Notes: generated by a model from the letters alone, not told the origin. A DNA stretch of 64,000 nucleotides from Agrobacterium tumefaciens_K (GCF_031801495.1 NZ_JAOEGC010000001.1:620001-684000); one strand, 5' to 3'. Shown: positions 7,269 to 16,011, counted from the first letter of the stretch. Numbers and translations are program-made.

Positions 7269-8861
7269 ATGACCTATGCAAACGACCGCCAACAGATTGA
7301 AGACCTGATCGCAAAGAACGCGGGCTGGAGCGGCATCACTGCCGAAGCGGTCGCCAGGATGCGGTTGCAGAACCGTTTCAAGACCGGCCTCGACATTGCC
7401 CGTTATACAGCCGACATCATGCGTCGTGACATGGCGGCCTATGACGCAGATCCGGCCAACTACACCCAGTCTCTCGGGTGCTGGCACGGCTTCATCGGTC
7501 AGCAGAAGATGATTTCGATTAAGAAACACTTTGGAAGCACCAAGGGCCGCTACCTGTATCTTTCCGGCTGGATGGTTGCTGCTCTTCGTTCGGAATTTGG
7601 TCCGCTGCCGGATCAGTCGATGCACGAGAAGACCAGCGTTCCGGCTCTTATCGAAGAGCTTTACACCTTTCTGCGGCAGGCGGATGCCCGCGAGCTTGGC
7701 ATGCTGTTTCGCGATATCGATGCCGCGCGCGACGCCGGAGACGTTGCGCGCGAAAAACAGCTTCAGCAGGCAGTCGATAACTACCAGACGCATGTCGTCC
7801 CCATCATCGCCGATATCGATGCAGGATTCGGCAATGCCGAGGCTACCTATCTCCTTGCCAAGAGGATGATCGAGGCTGGCGCGTGCGCCTTGCAGATCGA
7901 AAACCAGGTGTCGGATGAAAAGCAGTGCGGCCATCAGGATGGCAAGGTTACCGTGCCGCACGAAGACTTTATCGCAAAAATCCGTGCTTGCCGGTATGCA
8001 TTCCTGGAAATGGGTGTAGACAATGGCATCATCGTTGCCCGGACCGACTCGCTCGGTGCCGGACTGACCAAGCAGATTGCCTTCAGCAAGGAACCCGGTG
8101 ATATCGGCGACCTCTACAACGCTTTCCTGGATTGCGAAGAGGTTTCCGACGTCAGCAGCATCAACGGGGACGTCATCATCAATCGCGATGGCAAACTGAT
8201 GCGCCCGAAACGCCTGCCGTCCAACCTTTATCAGTTCCGAGAAGGGACAGGTGCGGATCGCTGCGTTCTCGATTGCATCACGTCGTTGAATAACGGTGCC
8301 GACCTTTTGTGGATCGAGACGGAGAAGCCACATATCGAGCAGATCGCCGGAATGGTTGATCGTGTTCGCGAGGTCATTCCGAACGCGAAGCTGGTTTACA
8401 ACAACTCTCCATCCTTCAACTGGACGCTGAATTTCCGGCAGCAGGTTTTCGACGCCTGGGCGAAGGAGGGAAGGGATGTATCCTCTTACGACAGGGCCAG
8501 GTTGATGAGTGTCGACTATGACGCGTCTGAACTGGGACTCGAGGCTGATGAACGGATCCGTACGTTCCAGCGTGATGCCGCTAAGCGCGCCGGTATCTTC
8601 CACCATCTGATTACGTTGCCGACCTATCACACGGCCGCGCTATCTACGGACAATCTTGCGAAGGAGTATTTCGGTGATGCCGGAATGCTGGGATATGTAA
8701 AGGGTGTCCAGCGGAAGGAAATTCGTGAGGGCATTGCCTGCGTCAAGCATCAGAACATGGCAGGCTCTGATCTTGGCGACGACCACAAGGAATATTTTGC
8801 GGGTGAAGCAGCTCTCAAGGCTGGTGGTGCTCATAACACCATGAACCAGTTCGCGGCGTAA
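7269..8861 (+). CDS. aceA: Isocitrate lyase
   Basis: A 530-residue cytosolic enzyme splitting isocitrate into glyoxylate and succinate, first step of the glyoxylate shunt. The catalytic-loop signature appears as KQCGHQDGK, in place of KKCGH, as in the longer (about 530-residue) proteobacterial class. DIDAGFGNAEATYLLAKRMIEAGA and the Mg-binding DADTG-equivalent region, VPHEDFIAKIRA and ARTDSLGA are also present, and the C-terminal NLAKEYFG is typical. ATG 7269 has GGAGGAG at 7258-7264; an upstream in-frame GTG at 7197 overlaps the promoter region and is rejected. It stands alone, divergent from its probable regulator; malate synthase is not in the window. Confidence 0.96.
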   Translation: MTYANDRQQIEDLIAKNAGWSGITAEAVARMRLQNRFKTGLDIARYTADIMRRDMAAYDADPANYTQSLGCWHGFIGQQKMISIKKHFGSTKGRYLYLSGWMVAALRSEFGPLPDQSMHEKTSVPALIEELYTFLRQADARELGMLFRDIDAARDAGDVAREKQLQQAVDNYQTHVVPIIADIDAGFGNAEATYLLAKRMIEAGACALQIENQVSDEKQCGHQDGKVTVPHEDFIAKIRACRYAFLEMGVDNGIIVARTDSLGAGLTKQIAFSKEPGDIGDLYNAFLDCEEVSDVSSINGDVIINRDGKLMRPKRLPSNLYQFREGTGADRCVLDCITSLNNGADLLWIETEKPHIEQIAGMVDRVREVIPNAKLVYNNSPSFNWTLNFRQQVFDAWAKEGRDVSSYDRARLMSVDYDASELGLEADERIRTFQRDAAKRAGIFHHLITLPTYHTAALSTDNLAKEYFGDAGMLGYVKGVQRKEIREGIACVKHQNMAGSDLGDDHKEYFAGEAALKAGGAHNTMNQFAA

Positions 8862-8875
8862 GCCCCGGACAATCA

Positions 8876-8903
8876 GGCGGGGCGTATAGCAATACGTCCC
8901 GCC
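8876..8903. terminator. Hairpin between convergent aceA and the MarR gene
   Basis: GGCGGGGCGTAT and ATACGTCCCGCC form a 12-bp stem (one G:T wobble) around the loop AGCA, 14 bases after the aceA stop and 35 bases from the MarR stop. The T-tract is poor, so it may act as a mRNA-end hairpin rather than a strict intrinsic terminator. Confidence 0.6.
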
Positions 8904-8938
8904 ACTCCTGTTTCGCCGGACGTCAGGCATTCATAGGT

Positions 8939-9391
8939 TCAATCCGGCTCGTCTATCTGCTCGAGAACACGGCTGAAGGCGCTCAGCTGGTCCATCAGAT
9001 GCACAAATTCTGTTTCTCCCAGCGCCGCATGGAACCGCTTGCGTGCGCGACGGGCTGCTGCGCAGACAAGCTTCAGCATTTCCTCCCCTTCGGGCGTAAT
9101 GTAAAGCAGGCGCGCCCTTTTGTCTTTTGGATCGACATCACGACGGACAAATCCTCTGCTCTCCAGTCCCTCCAGACATTTTGTGACGGATGAGCGATCC
9201 AGCGCGATACGCTCTCCCAGGACATTCTGGTGGATGCCGGGCTCGATGTAGGCGAAAGCCAGCGCGCTATATTGCGTGGGCGTAAAGCCGAGGTCTCCAG
9301 CTTCTTCAGTAAATATGGCCAGAGCAACCTGCTGACAGCGGCGAAGGAGAATGCCGTGTGAATGCAGGATTTCTTGAGCGGTAACGATCAA
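8939..9391 (-). CDS. MarR-family transcriptional regulator
   Basis: A 150-residue winged-helix regulator. Visible elements are the LGFTPTQYSALAFAYIEPG helix region, the recognition helix area GERIALDRSSVTKCLEGLESRGFVRRD, and the wing DPKDKRARLLYITPEGEEML. The TTG at 9391 is preceded by GGGAGG with 9-base spacing and is preferred over an in-frame TTG at 9415. Immediately upstream lie two perfect palindromes, so autoregulation is likely; the next gene on the other side, a dehydrogenase operon, reads away and may be its target. The ligand cannot be inferred. Confidence 0.88.
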   Translation of the reverse strand: MIVTAQEILHSHGILLRRCQQVALAIFTEEAGDLGFTPTQYSALAFAYIEPGIHQNVLGERIALDRSSVTKCLEGLESRGFVRRDVDPKDKRARLLYITPEGEEMLKLVCAAARRARKRFHAALGETEFVHLMDQLSAFSRVLEQIDEPD

Positions 9392-9418
9392 CGCGACGTG
9401 CCTCCCTTTGCGCAATTG

Positions 9419-9434
9419 ACAAATATAAATTTGT
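9419..9434. promoter_or_regulatory. Palindrome upstream of the MarR gene (site 1)
   Basis: ACAAATATAAATTTGT is a perfect inverted repeat with 6-bp arms and a 4-base A/T spacer, 28 bases upstream of the MarR start codon, the size and position expected for a MarR dimer operator. Confidence 0.6.
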
Positions 9435-9438
9435 GGCG

Positions 9439-9455
9439 TAGCTGATAATCAGCTA
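9439..9455. promoter_or_regulatory. Palindrome upstream of the MarR gene (site 2)
   Basis: TAGCTGATAATCAGCTA is a perfect 8-bp inverted repeat around one central base, only 4 bases from site 1. Its sequence differs from site 1, so the two may bind different proteins or one may be the core promoter. Confidence 0.5.
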
Positions 9456-9707
9456 TCCAACATTTTTTGATGTAGGGAAAAGCTTCGCCATCGGCTCGCC
9501 GGATGGACGATATTTTCCGTACGACGTTTGTGATTCAAAATGCCCGAAATGCTCCAATCCCGGCTTGTTGCCAGTCTTTTGCGCCTTGCGTTACGCGGCG
9601 CGCCCTAGTCGGTGGAATTTGCCCGACATGCCGTTTCCGCGCAACGCGACAAACAAGCCAAAACGCCCTTTCGCGGCAAAAGTTTTCCCTTCTCCACGGT
9701 AAAGAAA
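9456..9707. other. Leader between the MarR palindromes and the dehydrogenase operon
   Basis: The 316 bases between the MarR start and the next gene hold the two palindromes and then about 250 bases with no recognisable gene. The part 9602-9707 is in frame with the downstream small subunit but lacks a good ribosome-binding site and would put 32 residues before a normal Tat signal, so I treat it as leader. Confidence 0.45.
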
Positions 9708-10256
9708 ATGGCAGCTAAGCAATCTTATGCCTCTCAGGGCAAGTTCATGATATCGCGTCGCGGCATGTTGCTCGGCGGTGCCACCTTGTTTGCGGGCAGT
9801 GTCGCTGCATCGCTCTGTCCCGGCCTCTCGTTAGCAGCGACCGACGCTGGCGCACACGTCCAGTTCATGCAGCTGTCCAATCTGCTGATCCAGCACCAGC
9901 TCAATCCAGCTGTCGGCCAGCGTATAGCCGATACGGCAAGCAGCGCGTACACGAATTTTCCGCAGCTGCTCGATGCGATCATCGCAATCGCCGACAAAAA
10001 GAAGGCCACTCAGGTTGAGGACTTCTTCTCCGATATTCCGGAAGGCGAGTTGAGGGATTTCGCTCTCTGGGTGATCGCGGCGTGGTATTCCGGCTGTTCC
10101 TCCGAAAAGCGCAATGCGACCGTTTTCACCTATGAAGAGGCGCTGACGTTCAAGACCACCAGCGACATCCTCACCATTCCTTCCTACGGCATCTCCGGCC
10201 CCAATCTGTGGACCCGGCCCAACCTGCCGCTCTCGGCGCCGATGCCGAGCTTCTGA
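9708..10256 (+). CDS. Tat-exported small (gamma) subunit of a membrane FAD dehydrogenase
   Basis: A 182-residue protein with a twin-arginine signal (ISRRGMLLGGATLFAGSVAAS, broken by no charge, then ALA-type cleavage LSLA-A). The mature part contains the gluconate-2-dehydrogenase subunit 3-like fold region, including FFSDIPEGELRDFALWVIAAWYSG. In FAD-glucose, sorbitol and fructose dehydrogenases this subunit acts as the hitch-hiker chaperone that carries the signal-less flavoprotein through the Tat pore. Start ATG 9708 is chosen; ATG 9747, immediately before SRR, is also possible. It begins a three-gene operon, 29 bases before the GMC flavoprotein. Confidence 0.8.
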   Translation: MAAKQSYASQGKFMISRRGMLLGGATLFAGSVAASLCPGLSLAATDAGAHVQFMQLSNLLIQHQLNPAVGQRIADTASSAYTNFPQLLDAIIAIADKKKATQVEDFFSDIPEGELRDFALWVIAAWYSGCSSEKRNATVFTYEEALTFKTTSDILTIPSYGISGPNLWTRPNLPLSAPMPSF

Positions 10257-10285
10257 CGAAACCCACCAAAGAAAAGACGTTTCCC

Positions 10286-11917
10286 ATGGTTACCAAGAAC
10301 AGCGCCGACGTCGTGATCGTCGGAACGGGCGTCGTCGGCGTCGTGATAGCCGAGCAGCTGCTGGATGCAGGCCATTCCGTCCTGATGATTGAAGCCGGTC
10401 CGCGGGTGACGCGCGCCGAAGTCGTTGAAAACTGGCGCAACGCCCCGCTTGGCGTGAAGGGCGATACCTCCGTCGCCTATCCGTCGCGTCCATGGGCGCC
10501 GCACCCGATGGGCGGTGAAAAGCCCGAAGATGCCTACCTTCAGCTTAGCGGCCCGGACAGCTACGCCCAGACCTTTATCCGTTATGCGGGTGGTTCCACC
10601 TGGCACTGGGCAGGTACGTCCTGGCGTCTGACGCCGGAGGATATGCGCCTCAAATCTCTATACGGCGTCGGTCGCGACTGGGCTTTCGACTACGATAAGC
10701 TGGAACCCTACTACGTTCGTACAGAAAACAAGCTCGGCATCTGCGGTCCGTCTGATCCCGCTCTGCAATGGCCGCGTGTTGCCCGTTCCGCTCCTTACCC
10801 GATGCCAGCCCTGCCGTTCTCGCCGGGCGAGGAACGCTTCACGGAAATCGTCAAGACGCTCGGCTACAACAATATTCCCGTTGCACAGGCGCGTAACAGC
10901 GGCATGCCATACGATGGCCGTCCGGCCTGTTGCGCCAACAACAACTGTGTTCCGGTCTGTCCCGTCGCCGCCAAATACGATGCCGAAACGGCATTGCTGC
11001 GCCTCGAGAAAAAGGGCGCGGCATTGCTGGTCGATTCCGTCGTCTACAAGGTCGAGACCGACGCCCGGAACAGGGTCGAAGCCGTTCATTATTATGACCA
11101 GCACAAACAGACGCATCGTATCAGTGGCAAGCTGTTCGTGCTCGCCTGTAACGGCTTGGAAAATCCGAAACTGCTTCTGATGTCGAAAGATGACCGCAAT
11201 CCGAACGGCGTCGCAAATTCATCCGATCAGGTGGGCCGCAATATGATGGACCACCCGCAGCTGACATTGACGGTGACTACCAAGGAGCCTTTCTGGTCAG
11301 GCATCGGTCCGGTCGTCAATTCGGGCATTATGGAGACGTCGCAGGGTGATTTCCGCTCGGAACATGCCGGTGCCTATTTCCGCTACAACAACTTCGCCCG
11401 CAATCGTTTCGTCACGTTCGCCGCGCTGAAAAAGGGCTTGGTCGGCAAGGCGCTGGATGAGGAAATCCGCCGCATGACCGCCTGTACGGCCGATGTCGTC
11501 GCAGCCCACGAAGTTCTGCCAGATCCGAACAACCGGCTGACGCTTTCCGACAAGACCGACTGGCTCGGCCTGCCGAAGCCACACATTCACTACGATGTCG
11601 GCGATTACACCCGCAAATCCGCGGAGGTCTATTCGCTGCCGATCGGCAAGCGCATTGCCGAAGCTATGGGTGCGACCGACGTCAAGATCAGCCCGAAATT
11701 CAATCAGAGCAAGCACATCATGGGTGGCACCATCATGGGCAACGATGCCGCGACCTCGGTGGTCGATGCGGACTGCCGTGCGCACGACCACGAAAACCTG
11801 TTCATTCCGGGCGGCGGCGCAATGGCGTCCACCGCCTGCGGCAACAGCACCATCACCATGGTCGCACTTGCCATCAAGGCGGGTGACGCCATCGTTGAAC
11901 AGATGCGGGGCGCATGA
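10286..11917 (+). CDS. GMC-family FAD dehydrogenase, large subunit (sorbitol/glucose dehydrogenase type)
   Basis: A 543-residue flavoprotein oxidising a sugar or polyol in the periplasm. The FAD-binding motif is at residues 9-18 (VVIVGTGVVG), and the GMC C-terminal segment HIMGGTIMGNDAATSVVDA then PGGGAMASTACGNSTITMVALA supplies the catalytic His and the FAD-proximal residues. Cysteines 215, 216, 221 and 225 (CC-x4-C-x3-C) match the cluster-binding motif of the bacterial FAD-glucose dehydrogenase large subunit, which holds a [3Fe-4S] centre. It has no signal peptide, consistent with co-export on the small subunit encoded just upstream. ATG 10286 is the sensible start; a longer frame overlaps the previous gene. 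Its stop overlaps the start of the cytochrome gene. The exact substrate is unknown. Confidence 0.88.
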   Translation: MVTKNSADVVIVGTGVVGVVIAEQLLDAGHSVLMIEAGPRVTRAEVVENWRNAPLGVKGDTSVAYPSRPWAPHPMGGEKPEDAYLQLSGPDSYAQTFIRYAGGSTWHWAGTSWRLTPEDMRLKSLYGVGRDWAFDYDKLEPYYVRTENKLGICGPSDPALQWPRVARSAPYPMPALPFSPGEERFTEIVKTLGYNNIPVAQARNSGMPYDGRPACCANNNCVPVCPVAAKYDAETALLRLEKKGAALLVDSVVYKVETDARNRVEAVHYYDQHKQTHRISGKLFVLACNGLENPKLLLMSKDDRNPNGVANSSDQVGRNMMDHPQLTLTVTTKEPFWSGIGPVVNSGIMETSQGDFRSEHAGAYFRYNNFARNRFVTFAALKKGLVGKALDEEIRRMTACTADVVAAHEVLPDPNNRLTLSDKTDWLGLPKPHIHYDVGDYTRKSAEVYSLPIGKRIAEAMGATDVKISPKFNQSKHIMGGTIMGNDAATSVVDADCRAHDHENLFIPGGGAMASTACGNSTITMVALAIKAGDAIVEQMRGA

Positions 11918-13359
11918 CAATGAAGACCGTAAAAACTCTCGCGCTTGCCGCACCGTTGGCGCTCGCCGCGTTTTCTCCCGTTGTCGCGACGGCTCAGGAA
12001 TTCTCCAAGGAACTGATCGGCAAGGGGCGCTATCTCGCCACTGCGGCCGACTGCGTTGCCTGTCATACCAACCACCATGGCGGCAAGCCGATGGCGGGTG
12101 GCTTGCCGATGGCGTCTCCGGTCGGCACGATCATGTCGACCAACATCACGCCATCTAAGCAGTTCGGCATCGGCAACTACACCGAAACCCAGTTCTCCGA
12201 TGCGGTGCGCAAGGGTGTTCGTGCCGATGGTGCGAACCTCTATCCCGCCATGCCCTACGTGTCCTATTCGATTATGACGGATGAGGACATTCACGCGCTC
12301 TACGCCTATTTCATGCAGGGCGTCGAGCCTGTGGAGGAAAAGGCTCCGGAAACCAGCCTTTCTTTCCCGATGAATATCCGCGCCTCGATGATGGGTTGGA
12401 ACCTGCTGTTCCGCCCCAGTGAGATCCACTCGGATGATCCCAGCCAGTCGGCGGAATGGAACCGCGGTAAGTATCTGGCCGAAGGCGCAGCTCACTGCAG
12501 CACCTGCCACACCCCACGTGGCCTGTTCATGCAGGAAGAGAAAAGCGCCAACCTGACCGGCGCTCAAATCGGGTCCTGGTACGCTCCCAATATCACCAAT
12601 GACAATGTGCATGGCATCGGCAGCTGGAGCCAGCAGGATCTGGTGACCTATCTGAAGACCGGCAAGCTGGACAACCGGGCGCAGGCTGCGGGCAGCATGG
12701 CTGAAGCTATCAGTTACAGCTTCCAGCACATGACCGACGCCGACCTCAACGCCATTGCGACCTATGTCCGTAGCGTTGCTTCCGTGAACGCATTGCAGCC
12801 TTCAGGCCCCACGCGCTTCGATCAGGGCAAGGCTGGTAACGATCTGGCCGGATTGCGTGGCAAGGATTATGCCGAAAGCCTGAAGGGCGATCACGCGGGC
12901 GCGCAGATCTTTGCCGCCAACTGCGCATCGTGCCACGGTTACAACGCTCAAGGCACGAAGGACGGCTATTACCCGAGCCTGTTCCACAATGCGGCCACGG
13001 CTGGCGACAACGCGACCAACGTGATTGCCGCCATCCTATATGGCGTCGACCGTCACACGGAGAGCGGTCATGTGTTCATGCCCCCCTTCGGGGATCAGAC
13101 CAACGCCGTCGTATCGTTGGACAATACCGAAGTTGCATCGCTCGCAAATTATCTGCTGAAGGACTATGGCAATGCGAAGCTTTCTGTCACCCCAGATGAT
13201 GTTCAGGTTATCCGGGAAGGTGGACCCAAGTCGAACATTGTGCAGCTTGCGAGGATCGGTATGGGGGCAGGCGTGGCTGTTGCCGTGATACTTGTAGCGG
13301 GCCTTCTGTTCTTCCGCCGCGGCAGAAAGTCTGCCATGCGGGCAGGTCTGTCGGGATAA
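11914..13359 (+). CDS. Membrane-bound three-haem cytochrome c subunit of the FAD dehydrogenase
   Basis: A 481-residue exported cytochrome that passes electrons from the flavoprotein subunit to ubiquinone or the terminal oxidase. A Sec signal peptide ends near VATAQE; three c-type haem motifs are visible, CVACH, CSTCH and CASCH, one per cytochrome domain; a single C-terminal membrane helix (GMGAGVAVAVILVAGLLFF) followed by RRGRK anchors it. Length and layout match the cytochrome subunits of gluconate, sorbitol and FAD-glucose dehydrogenases. The start ATG overlaps the GMC stop (ATGA), showing coupled translation; a second ATG two codons later is equally usable. Confidence 0.92.
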   Translation: MTMKTVKTLALAAPLALAAFSPVVATAQEFSKELIGKGRYLATAADCVACHTNHHGGKPMAGGLPMASPVGTIMSTNITPSKQFGIGNYTETQFSDAVRKGVRADGANLYPAMPYVSYSIMTDEDIHALYAYFMQGVEPVEEKAPETSLSFPMNIRASMMGWNLLFRPSEIHSDDPSQSAEWNRGKYLAEGAAHCSTCHTPRGLFMQEEKSANLTGAQIGSWYAPNITNDNVHGIGSWSQQDLVTYLKTGKLDNRAQAAGSMAEAISYSFQHMTDADLNAIATYVRSVASVNALQPSGPTRFDQGKAGNDLAGLRGKDYAESLKGDHAGAQIFAANCASCHGYNAQGTKDGYYPSLFHNAATAGDNATNVIAAILYGVDRHTESGHVFMPPFGDQTNAVVSLDNTEVASLANYLLKDYGNAKLSVTPDDVQVIREGGPKSNIVQLARIGMGAGVAVAVILVAGLLFFRRGRKSAMRAGLSG

Positions 13360-13393
13360 GCAGCTCACAGGACCAATCCAGACATGCAACCGT

Positions 13394-13421
13394 GCCGCCG
13401 CGATCCGTGGATTGCGGTGGC
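13394..13421 (+). terminator. Possible hairpin terminator after the dehydrogenase operon
   Basis: GCCGCCGC and GCGGTGGC form an 8-bp stem with one G:T pair around a 12-base loop, followed by AGAGATTTTG. The long loop and weak T-tract make this a moderate candidate. Confidence 0.35.
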
Positions 13422-13454
13422 AGAGATTTTGTCGGTGCACATCGTCCTGATAGG

Positions 13455-13470
13455 AATTGGTCAACCAATT
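13455..13470. promoter_or_regulatory. Perfect palindrome upstream of the MCP-like gene
   Basis: AATTGGT and ACCAATT are separated by CA (7-bp arms). The site lies about 94 bases before the start of the MCP-like gene and could be an operator for it; it resembles but does not match (spacer 2, not 3) the TGGTnnnACCA sites of FadR/PdhR proteins. Confidence 0.4.
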
Positions 13471-13563
13471 GCACCGTTAACATGCGATCAACTTAAAATA
13501 TTCACCGTCTGTTTCTGAGCTCGCCCTATCCTTGCAGTACTTAACGACAGGAAGCATGGCGAC

Positions 13564-15297
13564 GTGAGACATTTATCAAAAGCTGAAACGCATGACCCGC
13601 ACGCCTATTTGACCACGCGCCTGGCGCTTGCGCAGTCCCGTATCGAGCAGAGCTTTCTCGATGGCGGGTCTGTACTCGTTTCGGTGATGGATATCCTGAC
13701 CGAGCTCATTGCGATCCTGGATCGCATGACAGGTTCGATGGATGGCGATACCGCCGACGTCGCAATGTCCAACATGCAGAAGACGATCGAGGATCTGCTT
13801 CGCCTGCCGGATACCGCGGCGGCGCGTCAGGCAGCATTTGTCGAGATGAGTGGCCTGTGCAAATCGGCCAACGTTCAGGTCAACGATATCCGCGAGACGA
13901 TCCGCTATCTGAAAACCTTCGCCGTTACCGTGAAAATCACCGGAGCGGGTATCGCGGAGTTTTCCTCTTTCGCGGAAGAAATCCGCGAGCGTATTCACTT
14001 CGGTGGCGATGAAGTCGGCAAATTCGCGCAGTATCTCGATGTCATGGACAAGCAACTCGCCAAGGCGCGTGACGTTTCGTCAGCCATCGGTGTCGATTTC
14101 GATGCGACGATCCCGGAGATCGTCAATGGTTTGAGAACGAATTCGGGCCGTATCGGCGAGCAGCATCGCGACATGGCGGCGATGGCTTCGAAGGTGAAGT
14201 CTATTGCACGGGGCATTCAATCCAAGATCGCCTCGACGCTTTCCTCCCTCCAGATTGGTGACATCACCCGTCAGCGTATCGAGCATGTTCAGACGACACT
14301 GGCACTGCTTGAGGATTATCGGCAGTCCGAGGGGGCGACGGCTTTGACTGCTGGCGAGATGGACGCCCTCTATGATACGGTTTTTGAGCTGGTCAGCGCC
14401 CAGATCGACGAGATGGCGGCGACGTTCGGACAGGACTGCCGCAAGATTTTTACCGGAATCTCCAGTTTTGCCGACGATGCAGCCAACATTCTTTCTCTGC
14501 GTGACAGGCTGGTGGAAGATGCGGACACGGATGGCGGCAGCGCGCTGCAGCTTCTTGAGAAGGATATCACCAGAGCTTGCGATCTCGCGGGAAGGGTGCA
14601 GGAGAGCATGGCGGACGCCAACGCCGTCGTTTCGTCCGTCACCACTACGGCGCAGGATTTGTTGCAGGGAATTGAAGTCTTGCGCTCGATCAAGATGGAA
14701 ATCCATTACATGGCTTTGAACTCGAACCTGCGATGCTCGAAGTTGGGCGACGAGGGGCGGTCGGTCAATGTCGTCAGCGGCGAACTGCGCGTTTTTGCCG
14801 ACAAGCTCGAAGCGCCAGCCGACGCAATCGTCGCCGATCTTCATCGGATCGAGGGCGTGATTGGAAGCCTGATGACGAGCGAAAGCCAAAGCTCCGGCGA
14901 TCTACGGGAGCCATTGAACGATGCGCTTCAGTCCGTAAGCCGAGCGAAAACGCAGATGGAAACCGGGCTTCATGATCTGGCGACGGAAGGGCAAGCGGTC
15001 TTCAGCCGTATCAGCGCCGCCGTCGTCAAGCTGGATTTCGAAAGTGAACTGGGCGACGTTCTGGAGGAGTGCCGTCAGGTGGCGTCGCAACTCACAACGG
15101 GCGGGTCGCGCGGCATTGCCTCGTTCGAAGAAAAGATCCTGCCGTTCTCATCGCGGCTCTACAAACTCTATACGATGGCGCAGGAACGAGAAATTCACAC
15201 GCGCTATCTGCCTGTCGATCTCGCGCCGCAGCAGGTGGAACCAGCCGCTGCTGTAGTGGACGAAGACGACGATCTTTTCGCCGACGCGCTGTTCTGA
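13564..15297 (+). CDS. Soluble coiled-coil MCP-like protein with a degenerate signalling tip
   Basis: A 577-residue, almost wholly helical cytoplasmic protein with no membrane segment. Near residues 370-410 the segment IKMEIHYMALNSNLRCSKLGDEGRSVNVVSGELRVFADKL aligns in order with the MCP hairpin tip (QTxLLALNAAIEAARAGExGRGFAVVAxEVRxLA): ALN, a G-(D/E)-x-GRxxxVVxxE-(L/V)R-xxA frame are kept, but the CheA/CheW contact residues EAARAGE are replaced. GTG 13564 has AGGAAG 8 bases upstream. It is convergent with, and 12 bases from, the end of the che operon, which suggests a role in the same system: a non-canonical receptor, a scaffold or a decoy (inference). (The motif is written here from residues that are split by position; key residues are Ala-Leu-Asn and Gly-Arg.). 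Confidence 0.75.
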   Translation: MRHLSKAETHDPHAYLTTRLALAQSRIEQSFLDGGSVLVSVMDILTELIAILDRMTGSMDGDTADVAMSNMQKTIEDLLRLPDTAAARQAAFVEMSGLCKSANVQVNDIRETIRYLKTFAVTVKITGAGIAEFSSFAEEIRERIHFGGDEVGKFAQYLDVMDKQLAKARDVSSAIGVDFDATIPEIVNGLRTNSGRIGEQHRDMAAMASKVKSIARGIQSKIASTLSSLQIGDITRQRIEHVQTTLALLEDYRQSEGATALTAGEMDALYDTVFELVSAQIDEMAATFGQDCRKIFTGISSFADDAANILSLRDRLVEDADTDGGSALQLLEKDITRACDLAGRVQESMADANAVVSSVTTTAQDLLQGIEVLRSIKMEIHYMALNSNLRCSKLGDEGRSVNVVSGELRVFADKLEAPADAIVADLHRIEGVIGSLMTSESQSSGDLREPLNDALQSVSRAKTQMETGLHDLATEGQAVFSRISAAVVKLDFESELGDVLEECRQVASQLTTGGSRGIASFEEKILPFSSRLYKLYTMAQEREIHTRYLPVDLAPQQVEPAAAVVDEDDDLFADALF

Positions 15298-15309
15298 TGC
15301 CTGCCGAAA

Positions 15310-16011
15310 TCAGGCAGCCTGCATCATCTTGCCTGCTGCCATTTTCTGCGAAGCTTCCAGCAGGCGGAGTACCTCGTCCGCAAACGCTTCCGCGTTCTGC
15401 ATGGCTTTGTCGAGATTGCTGACTTGGCCTGACTTCATCATGTGCAGGCATCCCTGAAACTCGAACATGTCTCGGAACGCGGACCGCTCGAAGATCGGCG
15501 TGTCGAGAACGCGGACATTGCGTTGCGCCAGAAGTTCTCGCGCTGCCAGCAGCGCGCGTGTGGTGACGAGCGGATTGACGCGGGTCAGCACCACCGAGTG
15601 ATCGATACGGATATTTGCCTTCTCATGGAGATAACGCAGCAATTCGAGGACCTGCGCGCCGCCCTGTGCATCCATGGTGCTGCCCTGCACGGGAATCAGC
15701 ACATGGTTGGAAAGGCCGATTGCGGTCGCCAGCAGAGGCGACTGCGCGCCCGGAAGATCGATTATGACGTAATCGAACGCCCTGCGGCTGTCGATGACAT
15801 GCTGTTGGAGCGTGTTTGCCGTTACATAGGTTATGACGGAGAAGTCCACCCGCATGTCGGCCTTTTCCCGCCAACGTGAAATCCAGCGCTGTGGATCTGT
15901 ATCGATAACGCAGACCCGTGCTCCACGTCTTGCGAGTTCGGACGCCAGCAGAAGAACCGCAGTGGTTTTTCCTGCGCCGCCCTTGGTGTTAGCAAACGTG
16001 ATGACTGGCAT
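15310..16011 (-). CDS. ParA/MinD-family ATPase at the end of the che operon (array positioning, ParC/VirC1-like)
   Basis: A 233-residue ATPase with the deviant Walker A KGGAGKTT (residues 10-17), Walker A' ending VIDTDPQ and Walker B YVIIDLPGA. ParA-like ATPases encoded in che operons (ParC, PpfA) segregate or position chemoreceptor arrays; the sequence also resembles VirC1-type single-domain ParA proteins, with the late DTPIFERSAFRDMFEFQG element. There is no ParB partner nearby. It is 114 bases after cheB on the same strand, and therefore the last gene of the chemosensory operon. The start codon has only a weak ribosome-binding site. Confidence 0.85.
   Translation of the reverse strand: MPVITFANTKGGAGKTTAVLLLASELARRGARVCVIDTDPQRWISRWREKADMRVDFSVITYVTANTLQQHVIDSRRAFDYVIIDLPGAQSPLLATAIGLSNHVLIPVQGSTMDAQGGAQVLELLRYLHEKANIRIDHSVVLTRVNPLVTTRALLAARELLAQRNVRVLDTPIFERSAFRDMFEFQGCLHMMKSGQVSNLDKAMQNAEAFADEVLRLLEASQKMAAGKMMQAA

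Noticed and set aside
7077..8630. Long minus-strand frame opposite isocitrate lyase
   Set aside because: Antisense shadow of aceA with no motif or start signal.
15310..16011. ParA-like ATPase as a plasmid partition gene (repABC-type replicon)
   Set aside because: No ParB, RepC or parS-like repeats are adjacent, and the gene is the last member of the che operon.
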